This document shows, one piece after another, positions 56,221-64,000 of a DNA stretch of 64,000 bases. Every line of letters starts with the position of its first letter. The stretch's first letter is position 1. The position numbers and the translations under genes were made by a program. The notes below the pieces were generated by a model, which saw only the letters and a list, made by a program, of their open reading frames with translations, was not told where the DNA came from and ran no database searches. The stretch comes from Apodospora peruviana. Its lineage: Eukaryota; Ascomycota; Sordariomycetes; Sordariales; Lasiosphaeriaceae. The stretch is from contig JAUEDM010000004.1 of the NCBI GenBank assembly GCA_033439685.1, positions 3,410,001-3,474,000 of the forward strand, read 5' to 3'.

Positions 56221-56508
56221 CGTAAGTGCAAAAACCGCATTGTATAAGAAATGGGCTGCCTGGGCAGTAAAAGCACCCAGTCCCATACAAGACGAAACCG
56301 CCCCAATCGTAGAAAAGACAAGCTCCAATAAAGCAGATATTCTTCTGTATACCAGGAAGAATGCTCAAGTACTCCTTGGGAAAAGCAGTATTTGTTCTCT
56401 GCATTGTTCGTGTAATATCGTTTTTGAGGGAAATTTTCCTCCAATTTTGGCCACCTCCAAGGCTTTTTTTTAACAACACTAAACTCACCCCCGCCCGGCC
56501 ACATATCC

Positions 56509-58977
56509 CTATTGCCTTTTGCCTCCCACCTTTACATTAACGCCAACAGTTTTATTTTCTGAAAATAAATTCAGGATTCTTTTTGCAACCGCACTCATTT
56601 CCTCCCTCCTATCGCCACCCATTTCCGCCGGGAATGGGGTGAAGTGATTCCTGCTTGACAGACGCAGGGATGGATGTCGTTCCGAGTCGCTATCTGAGGG
56701 GATGCCATTACAGAGCGCAAGAGCATCTCTTTCCGGAGCCGTCGAAAGGGCAGAGGACTCCACGATTTGGCCAGAGTATAGTCACTCTTCCCCGGCTTTT
56801 TCAGTGGGATAATCTTGGCGTTCCTCCACTGGCTAGGAATGTCGCCATCTCGAAGCGAGGTCTGGAACAAGTAGAGTACTCTGTCCTTCACTGCTGGCTA
56901 GAGCTGTTTCCACACCATTGCTGGTAGGCCATCTTCCCCCGGCGCCTTCCATGGTTTGGCAGACAGGACCTTTGCTTCCACCTCTTCCATCGTCAGGTCT
57001 GGCATTGGCACTGGTGTCCGCAGAGGTAGTTGTCCCTCGTCTTCGATTCTTGCCGGCAGAGGTGGGAAGAACGTAGCTAGGAGCTCCTGTGATTGAGCTG
57101 CTTTGCTCTCCGTAACAGTGCCGTCATTTCGTGTCAGCGGGGGTATTTTGTCGCCCATTACGCTGCTGCCAGTTTGCAGATATTTCGTTGCTTGCCAGAT
57201 GTTAGCATGGTCGGCTAGGAAGTCGTTCCAATGCGAGCTCTTCTGTTTGCGGATTGAATCGTGATACTCTTTCGCGGCAGTCTTTGCTCGCTGTTCCAGA
57301 TCTGGTGCTGTTTGGCCCTTCCTACGTCGAGCTCTAGCCTGGTTTCTCCAGAACGTGTATATTTGACGGAGCCGTGTCAGGTCTGCCGTCTACCACCTCT
57401 TGGCGTACGGTGAAGGCTTGGCTTTTGGCGTTAGGCTAAAGACTGCCTCGTTCACCACTGCCATTAGTTGGTCTGTCTGCTGTTGAACGCTGCCGCCCCA
57501 CGGGACATGTTCAAGGTTGGATGCCACCCTGGTTCTGATGTCCTCCCACGGAGCATTTTTGAAGAGGAACCTAGTCTCCACTGGTCGATCTTCTACTGCG
57601 ATGTCGAATGCCGTCTCGATCGCTCGGTGGTCTGAACCATGGTCACAAGGATGGATCGAGCAACACCGCTGCTTCTAATGCTTCATTATTACCACCCTCC
57701 ACGTAGACTGAGACTACCAATACTGCCCGGTCATGCAGCTGGATCCGTGCTGCAGTAAGGTCTGCCGAAGGCACTGGAATCTGCTCGGCTTCCATATCGC
57801 CTCGTATCCATAGCATGCTTTGAATTGGCCAAATAGAGTCGAGTCTCGTCGTTGGGATCAGCTTCGTCCAATTGTGGTGGCCCATCGGGACCGTCACTAC
57901 TGAGTCGCCAATCAGTCTTGCATATGGTGCAGCGATTACTAACGCTGCATATCGCTTGAGCCTCTCATCGTTCAGCAGACTCTGCTGCACCTCGCTCCGT
58001 TTGTGAATATTAAGCTGAAGGATCTCGAGCCTTCTGGGTTCCATTGTGTAGCCAGCGCACTCGACAGTTCTTGCTGAAGGACTCGTGCGGTCCTTTGCAC
58101 AACACGCATTTCAATACCGCGCTTTGACAGGGACCGGAATCTTCTGTGCTGCATCCTTGACAATCTGCATCTCATTTTCGTCTCTGCAGATTATTTTAAC
58201 CTGATCCGGGTTCCGGGCTTCCCTCACTACTGCTGCACAGCGCCAGTTTCCCTGATTCTCACAAGTTTGGATTTCTGTCTCTATTGCCTTCCGGATCTCT
58301 GCCACCTAGACCTTTCCCTTTTCCCTTTCCTCCACTCTGGATGTATCGACAGTACAGAACAGGGTGTCGGTAACGGTTGTAGGTATTGTATTCGACAGAG
58401 AAAGAGTGCGTAACCCGCTAGGTTGGCTCGCCGGTGGCGTCCAGGCAACATCGGCGTACAATGCCCTGGGGCTTGTTTCGGCTGAAGTAGAAACGGCCGG
58501 GTTGCGAGCGAGGACCTCCATCTGGTCTCGGACGTGTCGTAATTCCTCCGACAACTGGGCCTTGGTATCTGCCAGCGTGTTTTCTACCTGACGTAGCTGA
58601 CGGTTCAGTTCTTCAATCGTGTTTTGCTGTCTGGTCACCACTGCGCAAAGTTCGCGGATTGTATTTCCTTGCCCTTTAACTATATCGCGCATCTCGTCTC
58701 GTTGTTCATTGATCGCCTCCAGGAGCTTCTGAAGCGCCGACTTTCCTGTCTCTGCCACGTTGTTCGTTCCGTTCCCGCCGCCCAGTATACGTGTCGTCTT
58801 CGATGTCGCGGGCCGCATGGTGTCGCTGCTATTTCTTGTCGATGTAGTTGTCGCGTCTTCGAGCGATTGCATGGCTTCGCGTACTTTCGCGCTCGGTTTC
58901 GCGTTGCGCGTTGGTCGTCGAGGCGGCGTTAGCTGGTCGGACGTGTTGACCATGATTTCGCCCTGCGTCGCCGCCAT
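56509..58977 (-). mobile_element. LINE (Tad-like) retrotransposon, internally deleted and broken
   Basis: Gag-like ORF1 starts at ATG 58977 (MAATQGEIMVNTSDQL) with coiled coil (QNTIEELNRQLRQVENTL). It meets TAG 58306-58308 and continues in frame to 58111. ORF2 starts at 58044 with an endonuclease beginning LEILQLNIHKRSEVQQSLL and MGHHNWTKLIPTT. It then jumps from EAAVLLD to HGSDHRAIETAFD, losing the middle of the endonuclease. The linker and reverse transcriptase start follow (KPWKAPGEDGLPAMVW; LRDGDIPSQWRNAKIIPLKKPGKSDYT), with TAG near 57390 and 56898. The text breaks off after AKSW, so the RT catalytic YADD region is missing. Cannot move on its own. The 3' limit is approximate. Confidence 0.85.
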
Positions 58978-59049
58978 GTTGGCGCTAATCTGCAGGGAGG
59001 TACCTGTTCCTACAAACTATTTATTTATATAAACAGTAATATCGTATAA

Positions 59050-59069
59050 CTCGCTTATCACGCACGTTA
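59050..59069. repeat. Stray pogo-type transposon end
   Basis: CTCGCTTATCACGCACGT followed by TA matches 16 of the 18 outermost bases of the 21.1-22.7 kb element's inverted repeat, in the same position relative to TA. No matching left end was found, so it is a lone, older end between the LINE and the copia element. Confidence 0.55.
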
Positions 59070-59287
59070 AACCAGTGGCAAAGATTATTGTCAAGATTTC
59101 CAATTGATGACCAATCCCTCACGAACACGAACATGTATTCTTCCGAGCGACACCGAATATTCTGACACACCCCCTCAGCCAATGGCTCGTCAGAGGCGTT
59201 GACTGTCCACAAGTGAGGCTATTCACGGTTGTACGGTAGATACAATCGCTTCTCCTCCCTCAATCAGATCTCTAGTTCTTCCAAGTC

Positions 59288-61944
59288 TTACTCGGAAATG
59301 GGCTTTATCACTCTCTGGTTGAACAATTCGGGGATATCCACTACTCCAACTTGTGTCCTAAACCGTTGAAAGTCCCGGTCTGCCAAGGCCTTGGTGAATC
59401 CATCCGCTACTTGCTCCTTGGTGTTGACGTAGTCCACAGATATCTCACCGCTAGAGATCTTCTCTCGTAACCAATGGTTGTGAATATCAACGTGTCGGAG
59501 CTTGGTTTGGAGTGTGGCGATATCTCTCGTTACGAGTCTGATTGTTTGAGTATTGTCGCACCACAACTGGATCTTCTTCTCTAGAGGTACCCCGATCTCT
59601 TGGATCAATCGCCATGAGAATTTGGCTTTCTTTGCGGCCTGTGATAGAGCTAGTAACTCCGCTTCTGTGGTGGATGTCGTAACAGTGTCTTGTTCGTCGG
59701 CACGCCAGCCGATCAGCCCTCCGAATAACTTCATTGCATATCCTTGTGAACTGCGCCGATCGATAGTGTTGTCGGCGAAAGAGGCGTCAGACCAGGTATC
59801 AAAGGTGTCCTTAATCCCCGATCTTGAGTGCGAAGGTGGCTGTGTGGAGAAGGTACTCGATCACACGAATAGCTGCTGCTTGGTGTTGAGGTCCGGGATT
59901 GAGGTTGAATCTTGCAAGCCGGGAGATGGCAAAAGCCACGTCGGGCCGTGTGATTACTGCCGCGTATAAAATTGAACCGATCATTCGTTGATAGTTGGTG
60001 ATCTCGGCGTATGTTGCATCTCCTTCGAATGGAATCAACTCGACTGCTGTCATCGGTGTTTAGCGAGTCTTTCGCCCATTGCTGACAAATCGGTCCATTT
60101 TGTTGATGTACTCGGCCTGAGAGAGCCAGAGAATTTTGTTAGCTCTGTCTCTAATCACAGCAACGCCGAGGAACCACTGCAGATCCTCTCCTCCTTGTAG
60201 GGCGTATTTCTTCTTGATTCCAGCTGTTAGCTCCCTAGCGATCGCTTCTTTTTCTTTCTTATAAGCCATCACAATATCGTCAACATAGAGAAAGATGATA
60301 ACTCCATCCTTGATCCAGCAACAGGGCTCATGGTTGACTTCGTCGCACCCCAGCTCTTTTGGTGTTGCCGTAAGATCTTCTTGCCAGAGTAACGGAGACT
60401 CTCGCAAGCCATACAAGGCCTTCTGAAGCTTCAAGACTGTGTTTTCTTTGTCTTTGGGTTCCATATTGGATAGATATTCGTGGAATCATATCCCGCCAAG
60501 TAGCCGATCCAGGCGTTGGGTTTAAGCTTGTTGAGACGATCCTTTTTGTTCATTGCGTCGGTTGTCATGGCTTAGGCTTTGCAGCCATAGTCGCGTAGGT
60601 GGTGCATCTTGGGTTTCTTCTCGGCGTTAGGTACGCCATCTTTCTTGGCCACAAACGAATGGAAGACTTCGTATGGTGATTTCCATCCGAGGCTCTTTTT
60701 CGGTGTTCTGTTGCATAGGTAAACTGCGGCCATGTAGACCTCAACCCATAGTAGATTGGCTGGAAACCGAGCTGCGATTCGCATGGTTCTTGCTTTTATT
60801 TTGATCACACCCCCTGAGCGCTCGGCGCCTCCATTTTGGCTCTGAGAATGAGGTGCGCAGGGCTCAACCTTGATGCCTTTCTTTGACCAGAAATCTCTCA
60901 TGCGATTGGACCTAACCATTTCGTCGTCGCATTGGATAACCTTGACCTGCAGACCATGCTGCCTGATCATGGTGTTTGTAAAGCGATTCATGCCGTCTTC
61001 AATGTTGGGTGTTATTCTGTTTGTGAGATATATATCGAAGATATATCCACATCTCCGATCGGTGAAAAGCATTGCCGCCTTGAATCCTTCTTGGTCTGGG
61101 GCTAGATCGAGGAAATCAATGACGATGACTTCACCCACATTCTGAGGTATCTCACAAGGTGCACGTCGAATCTGACGCCTTGCCTTTGCCATACCGCAGT
61201 CAGGACACTTGTACGCCGCTGGACCTCGAAGTATCACACCAGTACTTGATTCAGGTAAGTTGGCTAGTGCTGCAGCGCCTGGATGACCCAGTCTTCCGTG
61301 CCAGAGTAGAGTGGTTGCGCTGCTGGGCTTTCGGCCAGTCCAGGGTGTTGCTTGAAAGGCTAGTCAATCCATCCTCGTTTTTCTCTCGCCTTCTTGACTC
61401 TGTCTGCGAGATCTGCGTCTTTCTCAAGCATCTTCTTTATAACACGGCTTTGTGAGGTATCCAGGCGATCACACCACCAGTCGGGCAGGTCTGGATCATT
61501 TTCTGGATACATGCAATAGCAGCGATCCAGACTGTGGCCCATGGCGAGGCAGAGATCGCAAGTAATTGCGTCTGTACGTTGCTTTTTGTTGTTGCTGCGT
61601 GGTATGTTTCGAGTTGATTGATCACGTTCTTGGTTAGGACCTTGACTGTCGTGATGAGAGCCTTCATTTCCCCGTTTCCTTTTGTTGCTATCCTTCTCTT
61701 TCTTTCCTTTTCTCTCATCGCCGCCAAGAGTGTTGAAACCAGCGTTGATCCTTCCTTGCTCGGTTCTCGGAGATCCGGATAGCCTAGACTGCATCGTGGC
61801 AGCCAGGGAGTTGTGACCTAAATCGCCGTGTTGAATACGATTTTCGAGGATGGCGAATTCTCCCATGACCCAAGCCTTTCCTTCTGTAAAAAGGAATTGT
61901 GAGATGAATGTTGGCCTTGACCATGCAGGTGTATCCAATAGCAT
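59288..61944 (-). mobile_element. Ty1/copia retrotransposon, internally deleted
   Basis: Order on the minus strand is correct for copia. Gag (61944-61360) ends in a zinc knuckle CDLCLAMGHSLDRC. The GAG-pre-integrase motif WHGRLGHPGAAALANL follows immediately at about 61300. Integrase (61237-60572) has IVIDFLDLA, VIQCDDEM and SQNGGAERSGGVIK. The end of reverse transcriptase (from 60464) has QKALYGLRESPLLW and FLYVDDIVMAYK. RNase H (59734-59288) has TSTTEAELLALSQAAKKA and VDYVNTKEQVADGFTKAL. The protease between Gag and integrase is absent. The text jumps from IYPIWNPK to the middle of RT near 60450, so about half of RT is gone. Several frame breaks and stops are present. No pair of long terminal repeats was found at either side. 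Confidence 0.88.
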
Positions 61945-62264
61945 GCATAGGCGCCACGACGACGCGTTCGCCTAACCTGCATTGGTTGATAGCCATCTCA
62001 CCCGCGCGCGTGCGGTGTGTCGGTGAACGAACTGATGGTTCCACGAATAAAAGAAAAACAGGTCCCCGAAATTCCAATATGGTAGGCCCAAACCTGGCAT
62101 TTGGTTGATTGCCATCTCAGCCAGCGACGTTTCGGTGGATGAAGCAAAGGAAATTGGAAAACACAAATGGTCGAAACTGAAAACATACTCCAACAATGCT
62201 CGGAAAACAGGTATCAGACCCGTCGGATGGACGTATAATAATACGTATTATACAGTCCCTCCTC
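61945..62264. other. Between copia Gag and RBR gene; short diverged repeat
   Basis: Two diverged copies of a stretch containing TTGGTTGAT.GCCATCTCA (near 61983 and 62102), about 120 bp apart. It may be part of the copia leader. A 14-bp palindrome, ATAATACGTATTAT, lies at 62238-62251. Confidence 0.5.
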
Positions 62265-64000
62265 TTACTCCCCCTCCTCAGGGTCTTCATCACGCTTGCG
62301 CTTGCGCTGCTTTCTGGGCTGATTCATCAAGCCCGGATTGAACGGGCCCACCAAGGGCGGGTCGGGCTCATCTCTCAAGCGCGGGTTGAATGGTGTCAGC
62401 CCTTGAAGGGTTGGTGGCCGCGTTGCGTCGAATGGATACCGCCTCGGGTTGAATGTTGGTAGCGGCAGCTGTGGGTTTGTAGGCTGCTGGGGTCGACGCT
62501 GTGCTCGGATCTGGGGTAGCGGCGGGCGCGGTGGCAACTGTGGGTGTCGACGCGCAGGTTGCTGTTGTTGCGGCTGCGGATGAGCCGCTTCTGCTCGCAT
62601 CGGCGGTCGCGGTGGTAGCTGTGCGTTTTGGTTCTGCTGCTGTCTTGCGGCTCTGACCTGATCAAATATCCGGTCCATCAACCCCGGGTCGTATGGTATC
62701 ACTGGTTGTCCTGGTTGTCTGAGCTGCTGGAGTCCGCGCTCAAATCGGGATATGGTTGGTGGTGCAGGTCGCGGCGGCAGATTTGGGTATTGGCCTGGCT
62801 GTTCCTGCAGCGGCTGCGGATGAGCCGCTGCTGTTTGGATTGGCGGTCGTGGTGGAAGCCCTTGAGCTGGAGCATACGCTGGATTGCCACTGTCGGGCAA
62901 CGCCTGTCCCATCGTGGCGCGTGTAGGACCAAGGGGCAACGGGTGAATAGGGGCAGGTTGTGCTACCGGGACTGGTGCCGGAGGACGCGGCGGAAGCGTA
63001 GCAGGAGCGTAAGGCACTCTGTCGTTGACCAATTTGTCGGGAAAGCCGGGACCGGGTACAGCAGCCTCGACGTCGCCACCGCGTAGAGCCCACCCTTCTT
63101 GAATCAAATCTTGATCGTCGTCGTCAAGGAAGTCACCCTCGCCGTCCTCCTCGTTGAATTCATCGTCGAATTCATCGTCGTAGAAGCCGTTCTCGTAAAC
63201 ATCTGCGTCCAAGGCAAAAGGGTCGTCACCATGAAATCGAATGAATGGGTCCTGATGATCTTTAGGTGCATCGTTAAGCAGCTTCTTGACAGCCTCGAAA
63301 ATCTCGTCGTCCAGGGCCTCATCGTCAAGCTCGCCGGACCGCTCTTTCACGGCCTTCTTTCGCAGCTCTCGCGCTGCAGCTACGACGGCATCTCCGTAGA
63401 TCTCCGTGGTCTTCTTGTGAATGGCGCACTTTGTTGAATCCTCACTCCACGGGTTATCAAAATGGGAATAAGGGGCCGTAGTTTTGTCGAGCGTCTTGCC
63501 GCAGAGGTAGCACTGCGATGTTTTGCACACTGGGCAGACGACCTTGTTGCAGCCATGTCCCTTGACGTATCGTGTACCGCCTGTGGTGCGAGTGTGGTTG
63601 ATTAGTTATTTATTCGTGAAAGTAGTAAAACAAACATATTTGGAAGGACGAATGGAGAAGGAGCGAAAAACACAAGAGACGAAGACCAAAGAGAAGAAAA
63701 CAGAGAGAAAACAATAACTTACACTCGTTGCATTTCCGAACCATGGCCTCCGAGACCATGTCCCGGAGCTGCTCCTCCAGCGACATGGAAGACGGACCAT
63801 CAGTGCGGCCGCCTACTTCCTCGCATGTCTTGGGAGTGTGGGCGTGGTTCCGGCAGTGGCGGCAACTCACGATCCCACACTTTGGATTCTGACACGCAAG
63901 CTCGGGCGCGTCCTCTACCGCCACGACCTCGTCGGCCTGGACAAAGCAAAACGGGCAGATCTCGAGACTTCCGAGGTCAGCCCCAGCCGCGCGCATGGCA
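62265..64000 (-). CDS. RBR-type E3 ubiquitin ligase (RNF216-like), 3' part
   Basis: The gene runs in from the right edge. Within the window: exon up to 63723, a 142-bp intron (63581-63722, GTAAGT donor), and a last exon 63580-62265; together at least 530 codons. The middle IBR/BRcat domain is ICPFCFVQADEVV...CQNPKCGIVSCRHCRNHAH. The splice joins RKCNEC to GTRYVKGHGCNKVVCPVC, making the second RING with the catalytic-type Cys region CKTSQCYLCGKTLD, followed by APYSHFDNP, typical of RNF216/TRIAD3. RING1 and the N-terminus lie outside the window. An acidic stretch (DDEFDDEFNEEDGEGDF) and a long Pro-rich tail with repeated LPPRPP motifs follow, ending in basic KQRKRKRDEDPEEGE. Substrates are unknown. 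Confidence 0.87.

Noticed and set aside
59000..62260. Long terminal repeats of the copia element
   Set aside because: Flanks of about 250 bp on both sides were compared by eye; no shared sequence or TG...CA pair was found.
1..64000. CRISPR arrays, operons, riboswitches, bacterial-type terminators
   Set aside because: Eukaryotic nuclear sequence; none seen.

Overview
The window is from the nuclear genome of a filamentous ascomycete (Pezizomycotina, most likely Sordariomycetes). The evidence is the gene content (Bud3 RhoGEF, Kap114-type importin, Rev7, PI31, SRR1-like, a short Dcc1-like protein, 2EXR proteins, salicylate-hydroxylase-like monooxygenase). Introns are short (46-75 bp in most genes), with GTAAGT/GTATGT donors, CTAAC-like branch sites and CAG/TAG acceptors. 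No bacterial, viral or organellar gene was seen, and no tRNA or rRNA gene was found by eye.

Layout. 0.1-2.5 kb: broken ankyrin-repeat gene. 3.2-5.9 kb: APH-family kinase-like protein and a small unknown protein. 6.4-11.1 kb: a possible sterol-modifying group, with a DHCR7-type sterol delta-7 reductase, a DHCR24-type delta-24 sterol reductase on the same strand, and a secreted DUF985-like cupin facing them. 13.5-14.7 kb: an unrecognised multi-exon gene. 17.3-21 kb: SRR1-like protein and PI31-like proteasome regulator. 21.1-22.7 kb: a complete-ended pogo/Fot1-type DNA transposon whose transposase has lost most of its catalytic core. 23.4-33.5 kb: a conserved housekeeping block (importin Kap114, Rev7, Bud3). 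35.2-39.9 kb: three related 2EXR-domain genes, one intact and two apparently damaged. 41-47 kb: sparse hypothetical genes and a decayed locus. 48-49.6 kb: FAD monooxygenase. 50-51.8 kb: a second decayed ankyrin gene. 52.4-52.9 kb: small secreted cysteine-rich protein. 55.3-55.9 kb: Dcc1-like protein. 56-62 kb: transposon graveyard with an internally deleted LINE, a stray pogo-type end and an internally deleted Ty1/copia element. 62.3-64 kb: 3' part of an RBR (RNF216-like) E3 ubiquitin ligase running off the right edge.

The genome mosaics conserved housekeeping genes with islands of decay. Several premature stops fit C-to-T change in a CpA context (CAG/CAA to TAG/TAA, or TGG to TAG), as repeat-induced point mutation (RIP) would leave, though the sample is small. 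The most interesting functional hypothesis is the adjacent DHCR7/DHCR24 pair. Together these enzymes would turn ergosterol-type (delta-5,7,24) intermediates into delta-5 sterols with a saturated side chain, i.e. cholesterol- or brassicasterol-type products not normally made by ascomycetes. All gene models were spliced by eye and reading frames checked by exon phase; family names are recognition from sequence, not database results.
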